This document shows positions 36,807-48,694 of a stretch of 64,000 bases of DNA, one piece after another (position 1 is the stretch's first letter; every line of letters begins with the position of its first letter). The stretch is from Isoetes taiwanensis (Eukaryota; Streptophyta; Lycopodiopsida; Isoetales; Isoetaceae), in NCBI GenBank assembly GCA_021234155.1, contig JAJEKV010000005.1, positions 28,174,689-28,238,688 on the forward strand, given 5' to 3'. The notes below the pieces were generated by a model, which saw nothing but the letters and a program-made list of their open reading frames with translations, was not told the DNA's origin and searched no databases. The position numbers and the translations under genes were made by a program.

Positions 36807-37224
36807 AATGTTATCCTATCTTTCGTATTCCGCCGGCGTTTCTTACGCAAAAGGCCGAATGAGTATATAATACTAACATTTCGGGAGGCTTAATAACTTG
36901 TCATGGAAGAGACTTATTCAAAAAAAAATTGTATTGGCATTATGTATTGACTGATACAATAAAGAGAAATCACATCACGAGTAATAACCATTTTTTTTAA
37001 ACAACGATGATTTCAAAGGCAAAATACATAAGACAATAATTTAGGAGCTGGATCCCTCATCTTCATCCATTGGCTACGAGGAGGTGGGCGATAACGCATC
37101 AAAGTGGTGGCTTGGGGCAGAGAGAGGCGGCTTTTCTTTGCCTCGGTGGTAGTAGGCAGGGTAGCCAAAGGTGCCGCCGCAAGGAGGCGCATGCTAGTGC
37201 AGCCCGCCACGTCTCCCAACGCTG

Positions 37225-38531
37225 CTATAGCCAAATCTCTAGGACCGTAGTAATAGTGGTAACACGATAATCAATCTTCTTATGGCCCGCTGGAAGTAGA
37301 TATGGCTGGGGCCACCAAGAAGCTTCCGAAAATGGGCCTAAATTCTTGAGAAGAACAGCACCTCTCCTTGGCGGAAAGTTTGAGAGAAAGAATGGGGCCA
37401 TATGGTTGCCCATTGCCCTAACTTGAGGGTCGGTGGAGGTCTCGACTTCCTTCTCCAAGTCGATGGGGAGCTTCCCTTCTTCTTCTTCTTCTCTCTCATC
37501 CCTAAGGCTGACCTTGGTGTCCCAAAGGTCTTCCTTGTCTTGATCCCCTAAGCCCATAGTGATTTGCAGAGGCCCGGATCTGAAGAAAGGCAGACCGTGT
37601 CGGGGCTGCAAATTGCTCTTAGGAGGCTGGGGGTTTCAGCTAGCAAGAAATCTTGTGGCGACAAAAGAGTCTCAGCGGGCTCTTGTTCCTCGGGCGATAT
37701 GCCAATAGGCTCTCTACGTGTAGGTTGCACCGGTGTAGTGAAGTCGATGAAGTCATCTTGGCAATATTCCAAGATCATAGAGAACCTCTACTTTTCTGGC
37801 GGACCCGGTAAGAACATTATGCCCACATGATATCGTCAAGGATTAGGTACTCTTGGTCATTCAAAGAATGCGTAGGAAGAAAGGTTTAACCCGCCGGGTT
37901 TTTGAGGCCCTTGTTGGCGGCGGGAGCTTCGTAGCAAGCTCCTTCCACCTCACAAAAATCTGCTCATCGGCGACCGTCATCTTACAGGTCGGGAGGTAGA
38001 GGTGTAGAAGAAAGCTTCGGCGGGGATCTCCTCATCCTCTATGTACTGGTCCATAATAATGGCCAGTGCGAATCGGGCCTCAAAACAGGTTTCCCGATCT
38101 ATTGTGGCAATAGGGAGGTCGGTCCCTCGCCGTCTGATGCCCTTGATGACGTTACGGGCATGATCATCACCCCCTAACATCTGGTGTAAGGTGTGGAAGT
38201 CGAGGTAAAGCTGCTCATCGTCATCATTACCAACGCATGCAGGCACAATCTCCTCTCCATAGAACTGAAGGAAGGCAGAATAGTCTGGGTGGGCCTGCAT
38301 GTTGGAGATAAGATCTACCTCTTTGAAGGCGGTGGGGATGAAGAAGATCAAAGGGAACGCTTGAGGGGTCCCAATGCTCTCCGATCTACATACCTTTGCT
38401 GCAGGGTTGGGCAAGCCATGAGGAGTGAAGGCGCAAAGGAGGAGGAAGAAGGTATTTGGAACAAGAAGAAAAAAAAAATGAAACCCTAATGGCCAAAAAG
38501 GGGTTTTATACTTTTTGGCACGTTTCCCCAA
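37225..38531 (-). pseudogene. ORF B of the Ty3 element (minus copy)
   Basis: Counterpart of 54769-56108. Conserved patches include MQAHPDYSAFLQFY, MLGGDDHARNVIKG, LAIIMDQYIEDEEIP, EYCQDDFIDFT, EPAETLLSPQDF and EASWW...LPAGHKK. These are spread over at least three frames. I do not recognise a family. The acidic Asp/Glu-rich character and position upstream of gag are shared with the plus copy. Confidence 0.65.
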
Positions 38532-38671
38532 AATTATTATTAAAATTATTATTTATTTAATAACATATATATATTTTTTTCAAAATATATATTTTTTGTA
38601 TTCACAAACCCAAAAATGGGGCTAGTACATCGATAAATTACAAAATTTATACAACTAGAATCTGGCCCTAA

Positions 38672-40090
38672 TCATCTAAGATCCCTCGGATCCTTAGGTG
38701 CCAAGTGAAGGTCCTTGGGCATAATAGTAACCCGCCGCGCATGTATGGCACACAAGTTGGCGTCGCTCAAAAGCTCAATCGGGTATGCCTCGGCGGCCTC
38801 TTGTAATGCAAGGACCGCCAAAGGCTTGAAACCGCAAGTCGGTCTTGAATTCTGGCGATCTCCCTTGCGAGTCATTTGGAAGGGAAGCCGCGGATCAATG
38901 GCTCGATAGTCTTACGATACTTGCGTATCTCCGAAGAGCTACCGCGGGTGCCGGTCGGAACCTATGGGGCTTCCGGCGGCTTAAGGGTCGCCTTGGCGGC
39001 GGAATGGATTTACCTCTGTCGAGAAGGATGCTTTGTGCGCTCCACGATCAACTCCCTTCACGGGCGAGGTCTTCTTGGCGTCGTAGCATCTGTTGCAATG
39101 TCGGGTCTTGTAGTTCACCCCACCCCTAACCGGTCTAGATTTGGTTCTTTTCGGGGTCTCGGTTACACGGCCGGTCGGCTGCTTTGTGGGTTGGCGGCTT
39201 GGTTTACATCAGCGGGGTTTGTGCGGGATTGACGTTGGAGCCGCACCTAGGTCTAATTGTCTATCATCAAAAGCTGCCGCTCCTCCTGGCTGATGGCCTA
39301 GCTGCTCCTCCTCCGCTTTCGTGCTCACTTTGCTGGCCATGGGAGTCGCCGCCTTCCTTTAGGAGCCGGCTCTCGTTCTTCAGCCCTAGCCTCTCTCTCC
39401 AAAGCGCGCTTGAGTGCGCTGGCCAATCTCCGAGTATGATACAGTGCGGCGTGCCCGCATATCTTCTTGGATGGATTCTAGATGGCCTTTGTTGAAACGG
39501 GTAGGGACATTTTCAAAAATGAAACTATTGAGGCTTTCATTCCAAGAAAAGGTGGGAAGGTTAAAGTATTCTGATGCGTAATTACCGACCCCTCCCAAAT
39601 AGTAAAAGCGATCCATCCTTAGGTCCGGTGGGGCGGCTATTTGGTGCAAGTCTTCTAGTCGAGGGCGGATGCATGATCCTCGAGCTTCGTTCGACTAAGC
39701 TCCCACAAGGTCTTCATCTGGTCTGGCGAGGAATAAAACTTAACCCACGGCCCATGCGGTCCGGCTGCTCCACGAGTGTAATCGACCGGCTTCATTCAAC
39801 TTGAGGAGGAAGCTTCGTTGAAGTGGAAGATAGGGTAGGGGACTTCGTCGGCCCTCGACAAAGTGCTTGACAAAAAAGGTTAAGAATGGTATCTATCATA
39901 GGGTCTTCCTCAGCAAGATGCTTTCGACTAAGGCGACAAACAAGCGATATATATTGGTTTCTTGGATCTGATTCGGCCTTGAAGCGGCATGTCGTACTTT
40001 ATAGGGACAACAAGGAGAAAGGAGAAAGGAGGCGCTTCGGCAAGGTGGGGACGGGCGAAAGGGGTGTCGAGGGCACCGGGGTGTAGAGGC
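38672..40090 (-). pseudogene. ORF A of the Ty3 element with C-terminal histone H3 domain (minus copy)
   Basis: The N-terminal region shares DEVPYPIFHF, RFYYLGGVGNYASEYFNLP and WNESLNSFIFENVP with the plus copy's DRIPYPIYHF, REYRYLGEGL and WHEDSSSFIWGEIP. The last 100 codons are histone H3: [14 protein letters not shown] (near 38925, the alpha-N helix), LAREIA, then [11 protein letters not shown] and [19 protein letters not shown] (about 38700-38790, alpha 2 to loop 2). The final [10 protein letters not shown] of H3 is replaced by [10 protein letters not shown]. There are one stop and at least one frameshift within the H3 part. Role unknown. Confidence 0.85.
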
Positions 40091-40664
40091 AGGTGCAAGG
40101 AAGGCGTCGAGGTCGGCTATGGCGGATGTGGAGCTTAGGTCCGTGACTATGGCGAAAAAAAGCTCAAAAGAAAACACACGCCCGAAAAGACACTTCAAAA
40201 TTCAAATTTTAACTTTTGACTTTTTATTAAAAATTTAAAAATATTTTTTTTTTTTAAAAAAAAATTTCAAACAAAGCGTATATAAAATACGACCGTATAG
40301 GGGCCGGCGTGTTTATCTGGCGTTTTATTTTTCGAAAAGCGCCCTCGGATACCTCGGGCCCCTTTTTGTTTTGACCCGTTATCCGTTTTGCCTCGGGAGA
40401 CGTGCCCCTAGGGTATTTGAGAGGTGCCCGATCCATTGGAGCCGTTTTCGCCTTCATCCGAGCTACCTACAAAAAGTTATAGCTCCTCGAAACTTGGGTC
40501 CTCCAGGCAGCCTAGACTTCCTTAGAAATTACAGTCTATTACCTTAACCTAGCACCAATTCAAACATGAAAGACTTAAACAATCACTCTTGCTTAATTCT
40601 CTCTCCTAACTACCGAACTAGCGAGTTAGGGTTTGGTCAGTGCTATGATTTCGAAAGCTAACCC

Positions 40665-40685
40665 GAAATCCGGCTACGATACCAA
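40665..40685 (-). promoter_or_regulatory. Primer-binding site of the minus-strand Ty3 element
   Basis: Directly after the 5' LTR (minus strand) the sequence TGGTATCGTAGCCGG matches the usual plant initiator-tRNA-Met primer site TGGTATCAGAGCC with a few changes. Confidence 0.75.
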
Positions 40686-42294
40686 TGACGGCTCCACGAA
40701 CATATATGACCCTCGGACGTATACATACGGGGACTTTCCCCTCCCATGGCGACCAACTTCGCCATGGCGAGAACCCTCCCGTCTATTTCGGGCCATCTAT
40801 AATATGATGCCGAAAAGAAGGACCTGAAAGGGTCATTCGCCGCCTTCAATGGGGCTCCTACGTCGCGGGCGCGTGAATATAAGGGTTAGCACACGGCATA
40901 AATCGCGTATAAATAACCACCACAAAGGGTGGCATATCCATCAAATACCAGCGGCAAAGAATATGCATCTAAACCTAAGAAAACACCCCAAACCCATGGT
41001 TCTACCCCCGGTTCGGACTCCGGTGAGGATCGGTGGCGGCTAGGCCTCAAGAGATCGTGAGCGGAGAATCTTGACATGGCGTTGGTACGGCATAGAACAT
41101 TGGCTAGGTTGTCCACTCCATCCGCCCTCACATTGCACACTTTTGCGGATGGGTCAAATCACGCTATGGCCGCTATAGCCTTAGGAGACGCCAGCGGGCT
41201 CGAGGCATCACCTGGCGAGCCTACTCGGGGTTCATGAAGCCCCGGTCCCGGATGAGGCGGGTCGGAAGCGTCCACTTCCGGAATCCACCCGGTGGTTCCA
41301 TGGGTGAGCTAGAGAATACGCGTGCGCGATCAGCTGACCCCGCATCCGTGCAGGCTTACTCACCCTAAATCTACTCAAAGTGAAAGGTGCCCCATACGGG
41401 TCACACCTCTACACCGAGTGTCGGACCCATACAGGCCCTCGTGGCCGGCTATCGCCTAGCTCGCGTAGGAGTCTCGGGAGCCTTTTATGTTCGCGTGCAA
41501 GACCCCACCCCCACTTCACTGCTTGTGTTCCTTGTGCGGTGCTAAGCCCGATACCATAGCATCTATGACCCGGTGGGCTCTTGTGCACAGGCCGCAATGC
41601 TTGGGGATAATATAGGGCTCTATCTAGGAGCATACTACAATAAATAGCCTCGAGGTCTCTACCCCCTTAATCCCCATTTTCGAGAGTAACACTAGGCTAA
41701 CAACCACCAATCCATCCATTACAAAGCGGAACGAATCGAAAATATATAGAGAACCTACCTTTACAATCAAGGGTTAGTTCCTACGAGTAAACCACGAGAG
41801 AGAATAGACCAACAACCCAAGCGGGTGCCCAGCGAGCTTACACCTAGAATTCACAACTACACTAGCCACCCACACGTGTTTTATTTCGACCCATTGTCAT
41901 TGGGGATCTCCATCTTCTTGATCTTGGTGTTCAACTTGTGTGAGAAGGGTGGCGTCCAATTGCTCAAGGTGGCGCTCAGCTCTGGTCACAAGGGTGGCGC
42001 TCCACTGCTCAAGGTGAGTTGTGGCTGTTATGGGGGTGGTGATCCACCCTATTGACCCCAATTAGCATTATCATGCTAACCAATCGAGGGTGGCCACGTG
42101 GCGCCTTCCCAAACCATAATTAGCTTAGTTATGGTTTTTAAATATTAGTTCCTTAATTATAGGTTATTATTGTCAACTAATTTAATTCCTTTTAAGTGAA
42201 CCACCTAGGTTCCCATACCCCATGTGGCGTATGTATCCTTGGTGACGTGTCAACATATTTATACTTATACCGTATAAATACTTGGAACGTCACA
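40686..42294 (-). repeat. 5' LTR of the minus-strand Ty3 element
   Basis: About 1.61 kb, partner of 29277-30863. Starts (minus strand) TGTGACGTTCCAAGTATTTA. Differs from its partner mostly by clustered short replacements. Confidence 0.93.
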
Positions 42295-42299
42295 CTTGG

Positions 42300-42620
42300 G
42301 TCCTCTGGCTCAACTCCAGCATATCCATGGCAATTGTTTGCACTTCCTGTTATGCCCACATCTGCACAAGACGTCTCTTGTGAGAATGAAGCCCCTTTCT
42401 GGCTTCCAGAGCCATCATATTCTTCAAGGAATTTTCTTACTTCTGCCAAGCATCCTACTATCCATAGATAGATCAGATTTGCAAGGCTTGCAAATTCGTC
42501 AGCCCTTCTTGATTGCGCAATGATCATCTTCTCTCCCAAGACCTATTCTCTTTAGGTCTTCTAAAGCCTTCCCCCACAGATCTTCCAGGATCAGATCAAG
42601 AGCCGTAGCTCTGATACCAT
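42300..42620 (-). pseudogene. gag-like ORF start and primer-binding site of the interrupted older LTR element
   Basis: On the minus strand a perfect TGGTATCAGAGC (within 42602-42619) is followed by an ORF starting MGEKMIIAQSRRADEFASLA that runs into the Ty3 element at 42299 and resumes at 29271. The 5' LTR of this older element should lie right of 42620 (about 42620-43130), but I could not fix its ends. Family uncertain (Copia or Ty3). Confidence 0.6.
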
Positions 42621-43130
42621 CTTAAAATAGCAAAACTGTAGAGAATGATATTGAGATGACTAGTTGAGAATAGCTCTCAACGTAGCACACATATAGGATA
42701 GGTGGTGACTGTTCATCCTAATAGACATGACTATTGGGCACAGTTGTGACTCTTAGTATGGATTGCCTGCCAACATGGCAGTCCACCTCATCTGTATACG
42801 CCACAACACCCGCATATCTACATTGATCTATACCATCACTATTCTTAACAGATTGTATTGATGTATGCATGCATCCTCTTTTCTTTGTACCAACAACATT
42901 GTAAACTAAAGTGCATATGCAGATGCAGTGGTATATAACAGGGCTATGTTGCATGATCCTCCAACTAGGTTGGCCCTGCAGGGAGTGCTTAGTCCACATG
43001 TACTCAAGGGTTGATGATGCTCGAATCATGTATGTCAGGAAACTGGCTTTCAAAGCAGGAGGATACAAGACGAGGACTATTCTGAGCGAGAAGAGGATGA
43101 GAGAAGGATGATCAGAATGACCTCATCTTT

Positions 43131-44810
43131 TGGGGTCAAAAGATTGTGTTCAATAGAAATGGAAGATGCATTAACCCTTTCAATGGCAAAAGGCCATCCC
43201 ATCCTATTCATCACAATGTTGACAAATACAGATTGGCTCCAAGATATGGATTGCACTTAGACTAGGGCAAAATGCATGTAATGCCCTTATAGTTATCATT
43301 TGATGTTTCCACCATAGACTACATCCATTGAAAAATGTGTTTCAAAAACTCTTTTAGCATATATCATGATGCACGTGACAGAGCTCCAAAAATGACAAAA
43401 ACGAGGATTATTGTATACTCACCTTGTGTTATGTATAGAATCAAAAATATATTGACGGATTGTACTTATGAAGTCCTTTTTATTGAACTACTATTAGATC
43501 CAGTCCTCTGAGGGTAAATGCAAAAACTCACGATGCCGAGACACATTAGAAGATGCTCTGCAAACAATCCTCCATGTTGCTACAGCTTTTTGAAAATTGT
43601 GAGTCACATAACATATTTGGATTCGAGAGCTTATGCACAATACAAAAGAAAGATATTAGAGGACATGTCGGTAGTTAGTGCCATATCTCAATAGACATTG
43701 CATTGCACATGTATTATTGTTTGGGGTGTGTTTTGATTTTTCGTGGCCATTAGATCATAGCACAATTTGGGAAATATTCCCTATGCATCCATATGATCCG
43801 TCCGCTCAAAGTCGAGATAGGGTCAAACAGCCTCATGTTGACCCAATTTGTAAGGGGGCAATTAAAATACAAATCCAATGGTTATCATTCTCACATCAAG
43901 CGTACAGCACAGCAAGCATGCAATATAGCAAACTGAACTTCTTACAGCAAACCTTTCTCCCTTCTATTTCTTCAGAGGAATTGAACCTCTGTGTTTCACC
44001 AGAAGACAGAGCAAAAGAAATACATGCACAACAAAAACAGAGCAACACTGACAGCAGGGCAAACATACCCTAAACAAACACACAAGAAACAGAAGAATTA
44101 GTCCAGCCTTGGCTGCAAATCGACCTTGCTCCATTGCCCAGCGACAAGCCTGCCGGAATTAACAAGGCCGGGCCTTAACAAGGTTTTCCTCTGTGGAAAC
44201 CTCATTTCTTACTGAAACACTGCAGAAGAAGCGGCTAGGCCCTTGGTCGCCGATCCTGCTATGGTATGCCCTAAGGAGCATGGCTTAAGCCTGTAGCAGA
44301 ATACCAGAAATTGGCTATGGCTATGGCCGAATATGCAACTGCGACAGAGGCCTGGCCGCCTCCACAAGACCCATCGCCGCCTCCCTACAAGAATACCATG
44401 CTGACAATAGAAAACATCTGAAACCCTAGATGCTCGCGTTTGGAATCCAGGGTAGCACCGTTAGCTTATACAGTATTCTAATACGAATACCAAGAATAAC
44501 CTTTAGAAATCGTAGGTTATATATGGTTTGTGATTTCGGCCACATTATTTCCTATCTCTATATTTACATGTACAAGGACAATTTTTGAGTAATCCAAATG
44601 AGCCAATCTGTGGCTGAAAGCATAAAGGAATAATTGATAGGAACATCATACATCAAATCTTCATCTGAAAATTTAAAACAAAGAACAGAGGGATTATGAG
44701 AATCATCTGAAAATGGATCACTAGTGTAAATTGCGAGACAATGTACTACAAATGAGATATGAGATTACATGAATGCATATTACATGTCAGCCACAGAGAC
44801 ATCATGGAAG
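43131..44810. other. Non-coding interval, nothing recognised
   Basis: No supported gene. Open frames such as 43678-44073 lack any recognisable motif and sit in AT-rich sequence. Confidence 0.5.
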
Positions 44811-45868
44811 ATAATGCCATCGATCTGAGCCCTCGGATCGACATTCTAGAAGGAGCGAGCATGCATGTCTTGCATGCATGCATGCCTTCTTTGGGAGATC
44901 GTTATATTAGGCGGGGTTCTTCATCAACGTCTCATCGGCGCTTCCTCTTCTCTCTCAGCAGTACCCTATTCTCTTTTCTTTGAAACCATGCAGGGGAGGG
45001 GCTTCTCCTTGCTTGGATTGACCAGTTTGGCATTTCTTTCATGCTGTGGCATGTCCTTTCTCGGCCTTGCCTCTCCTTTAGCCATAATCTTTTGACCTCT
45101 GTCCTCGATCCCGTTTTGATATGGAAGTTCTCTTCTATTCGGGAGGTTTTTGTCGTTTTCATGTGTGCTCCTTCTAGAATGCCATCGATCCGAGCCCTCG
45201 GATCGACATTCTAGAAGGAGCGAGCATGCATGTCTTGCATGCATGCATGCCTTCTCTGGGAGATCGCTATATTAGGTGGGGTTCTTCATCAACGTCTCGT
45301 CGGCGCTTCCTCTTCTCTCTCAGCAGTACCCTATTCTCTTTTCTTTGAAACCCACCCTCCCCCCCTTAATTGTTTAATATATTTGTTGCCTGGCACGCGT
45401 GACCAGCCCCTCTATTTGAAGAGGTTTTTATTTTGTTGTCGCGTGGCACGCGTGATCAGCCCCTCCACTTTGGGAGGTTTGTTTTGTCACATTTGTTCTT
45501 GTGTTGGTGTTGTGCAGGTACAGATTAGCAAGCGGCGGCGTCTTCGACTTCTTCATTCGTGGGTTTTTTGGGAGCGAATTCTCAGGCTTACGTTGGTCCA
45601 AGCCCCTTGCCGAAGGCTTATCACTAGGGTTTTTCCTCGAAAACCCGAAAGGGCGGGGTTTTTTAATCCCGGTGATAAGCTTTCGGCAGGTACACAAATA
45701 AACATCTATTAGCGTTGTATTTCATGGGGTCCAAGTTGTATAATTGGACGTTCTCATGGGTAGTTCGCATACCCACTATCCACCATTGTAGAAAATCTGC
45801 TGAGATGAATGAGAAGCCTATCTATCGGGAGGTTTTTGTCGTTTTCATGCGAGCTCCTTCTAGAATGT
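44811..45868 (+). repeat. Duplicated block (367-bp unit) with a replaced middle in the second copy
   Basis: Unit 1 (44811-45177) and unit 2 start with the same 175 bp (CGGATCGACATTCTAGAAGG ... CTCTTTTCTTTGAAACC; 45178-45352). Both end with GGGAGGTTTTTGTCGTTTTC...CTCCTTCTAGAATG (45140-45180; 45819-45868). In unit 2 the central 165 bp is replaced by about 465 bp carrying two copies of GGCACGCGTGAYCAGCCCCT and a long stem-loop. Each unit begins with the palindrome TCGATCYGAG-CC-CTCGGATCGA. Confidence 0.85.
45604..45698. repeat. Compound stem-loop
   Basis: Outer stem: CCGAAGGCTTATCAC against GTGATAAGCTTTCGG, 15 bp with one mismatch. Inner GTTTTTCCTCGAAAACCCG and GGGCGGGGTTTTTTAATCCC form a second stem. 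The inner part resembles the 3' UTR motif of the LINEs at 27.6 kb and 49.1 kb. Confidence 0.8.
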
Positions 45869-45869
45869 C

Positions 45870-47810
45870 CTAATTATATAACAAACAAATCATCATTCGT
45901 CAAATGCCCCCCATTACACTTGTCGCTGCCAAATACAAATTCACTCTTGGACCACTACTTTTTACGATCTTTAAATCCTTAGTTCGACGCCTTTAATTAC
46001 ATCTAATACCATAACCAATATACACTAACAGCTAGGCTACTAGCTCATTCCTAGGTATCAATGCATGCATTTAAATTGTACTTTTCCCATCATGTCCGAT
46101 GATTTCATGCATCCTATCATGCCTACTCAATTATGCCCTTCTAGACTGCCTATACCCTATTACTGAGATGGCGTAAGGAATGGCAAAATTCCTGTCATGG
46201 CTATTGGTGCAGATGCTTTTTCTATCATGCATCCTGTGACAATTTACTAGATGATTTCTCTCTCCCCACCTTGGCTCACTGGCCTCCTACTGTTATGCAC
46301 CTACCTATCGAGCCTGCGTCAACTAACTTGAAGGCGACTTGGTCATTGCATAGCTTCTATGAATTTCAAAGGTGGACGTGCAATCATAAGGTTGAGCCCC
46401 CACTTTCTTCGAAAAGAAAATGGTCTGCACCCCTTCAATGGCATTATCCAATGCACCCTATCCCCTCGATTGATGTTGCACCCAACATCATAGCTATTCT
46501 CTCTCCTTAAGAGGTAGATACTTCTTACTTAAAACGATTAATTTATAAGCCTTAGCTAAACATACTTACATGTCTCACATGATGGATGGAGCCATCATGT
46601 TTAACATATCTATCCCTAAAGCGATGGATTAACAAATTATTTAGAGTAATTTTAAACTGCAAGGTTCTGTCATCATGACAATTCTTTTTGTCTCAAAAGA
46701 CTTTGTGATTAGTAGGCTTTCCTAACTCCCCTCCCCCTACAACAATTCCTCAAATTTCAGCCTATCCGCGTTGCAGTCCACCTCAACAAATTTCAACCTA
46801 CACCATTATAGATCTTCAAATTTTGACATCCATGGCCTAGGAAATTAGAAAAAGTAGAGAGATTTACTTGCCCTATTCTCGATGTCCATCATCCATGGAC
46901 CTTCATACTTGAGCAACTATATGAATTTTAAAAGCTGGGAGTGATACTAAAAATTCACGAAGGCATGTCTTGGTTGTCTCCTTTATCTGTAAATGCAATT
47001 TTGCTCACAGAAGCCAGGTAAAATCTCTGCTTTTTGTAGTTTTGCAATAGTGGCATCCTTGAGGCATCCAAATCAAGCAGCTTTGTTGGACGTAAACAAA
47101 TCCATGTTTATATATTGAGTTCAAGTCTTGTAGCAAAAAAAAAGATATTTTTTCTTGTTGTGAATGATTGGGTTCTTCAGAGTGCTTTAAAAGTTTAGCA
47201 GCGACCTTCCCACTTCCACATCAGCTCAGTATTTTTTCTATGTTGTGGAACTTCCAGCACAATTGGACAATGTTATTATGGATGAAATTACTCATTTGTC
47301 ATTTTTCATGAAGCATCCCAGTTATCTTTATAATAGAGATTAAAGGAGTTTTCGTGACTTATATTTAACGACAGTATGCAATTATTCTATCATAGAGATT
47401 AGTGACTTATATTTAACGGTAATTATTCTATGACAACACTTAAGCAGGTTTTCTTGATCATATAGGCAATACAACATGCTCTACCATCTATTTACCATTT
47501 CTAATGCTTACCACCTCGGTTTTGGAGTAGTGCAAAGAACCACGACGCTGTAACATGCGCCTTTTGTTCTATGCCATACTGTTTTCCTGAGAAATATCAC
47601 TTTTTGGCTCTCATATGCTATAATGCAGAAATATAAACTACTAGTCATGTATGTGGATTGTTTTAATTACTCACAATGGCTAATACGCAACATTTTTTTT
47701 TTCCATCACAAGACTCGAAATTGTTGTTAGATCTGCTCGATTTCTGGTGCAGCATCTCAACATTATAAGTTTTTGAAATTTTAAGGCAATTTATAAATGC
47801 AAAATAGAGG
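45870..47810. other. Non-coding interval, nothing recognised
   Basis: AT-rich, with stops in all frames. The ORF at 46271-46510 has no motif support. Pieces near 47700-47810 may be intronic to the exons that follow. Confidence 0.5.
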
Positions 47811-47811
47811 T

Positions 47812-48300
47812 ACTTCACTCATCCGGATTATATTTTCCTTGGGCTGAAGACTGCCAAGTTGATCTGATCGTTCCTTATATACGATCTAAAAAAGATGAAA
47901 GTAGGGCCTATGATGCTGGTGGAAACGAGAAAAGCAGTGGTTTGCAAGGTAAATCATTAATTGAAAAGGCCATGAAAAGGTATGTGGCATCTCTAGTTTA
48001 TTTTTTCTAAGTTATTTGGTAGAACATGTACTTGCAACATTAAGAATGTAATACACTAGCAATATGCAGAGACTATTGAGAATAAATGATCGTCACACTA
48101 ACCTTCAAGGTTTGGTTACTTATTTACATCAAAATTTTAAAAAAAGATGGGAGGGCAAGCTTTGTTGCTTTGTCCCCGTTTTTTTTTTTTTTGCTCCTTC
48201 TAGAATGCATCCTGAAGCAAGTCCATTAATGTATATCTTACATCAACAGGGCTTGCTGAACTTGTATAAACTAGACTTGAACACAATGCCCTGCTGTTAG
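47812..48300 (+). CDS. Two unrecognised exons of a spliced gene (possibly a fragment)
   Basis: Exon 1 (about 47812-47979) reads SSGLYFPWAEDCQVDLIVPY ... KSLIEKAMK and ends at a consensus donor (AAAAG|GTATGTG). Exon 2 begins near 48072 after an AG and, with closed phase, continues RLLRINDRHTNLQGLVTYLH. It stays open to a TAG at 48298-48300, through a T15 run that may mark a second intron. The composition is not repeat-like. I do not recognise the family, and no start or further exons are seen nearby, so it may be a duplicated gene fragment. Confidence 0.4.
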
Positions 48301-48435
48301 GCCTTTTGAGTACGTCTCAGCAGCATCTGCATTAAGATCAAATATATAAGATGGGCACTGAAATTTTCTGTTTGTTCTAGGGAGAAAGTGAGCAAGGAAA
48401 TTTTCGAATTTGGGAAGTGTGGAAATGCAAAAGCT

Positions 48436-48694
48436 TAACTGAAGGAACATAACTCCATTATCGGATTAATCGAAGTGATCTTGAAAAGTACAAGTTTCTG
48501 TGAATTTTTCTTGTGCAAATGTATGGTAGATGTGGAGCTTTGGGAGATGCAAGGATGTATTTGACAACATATACAACCGGAATTCTTTCTCATGGAATTT
48601 GATGATTGCAGCTTATAGCCAACCTGATAGTATTAAAAAGGCGCTTGACTTATTTCTGGCATGGTTACAGCTTACTATGTCATCAAGGAAATCT
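48436..48694 (+). pseudogene. PPR protein gene fragment
   Basis: In two frames the sequence reads LHYRINRSDLEKYKF, VQMYGRCGALGDAR and NRNSFSWNLMIAAYSQP...KKALDLF, the signature of plant PLS-class pentatricopeptide repeat proteins (organellar RNA processing). Two in-frame stops (TAA near 48450, TGA near 48499) and one frameshift in ATGTATTTGAC make it a pseudogene of about 80 codons, detached from any longer PPR ORF. Confidence 0.8.

Larger units (their letters stand above)
29277..42294 (-). mobile_element. Ty3/gypsy chromovirus-type retrotransposon with extra 5' ORFs (minus-strand copy)
   Basis: Two LTRs of about 1.6 kb (40686-42294, 5'; 29277-30863, 3') flank a 9.8-kb interior on the minus strand. 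LTR ends are TGTGACG...CGTCACA. A perfect 5-bp target duplication CTTGG lies at 29272-29276 and 42295-42299. A tRNA-Met-like primer-binding site follows the 5' LTR, and a purine tract precedes the 3' LTR. Order on the minus strand: ORF A with histone H3 domain, ORF B, ORF C, gag-pol. All ORFs are broken here. The same arrangement is found in the plus-strand copy at 50939-62925. Confidence 0.95.

Noticed and set aside
43678-44073. 131-codon open frame on +
   Set aside because: No motif or homologous counterpart, AT-rich context and no intron signals; length is compatible with chance.
46271-46510. 79-codon ORF
   Set aside because: No recognisable domain and no support from neighbours.
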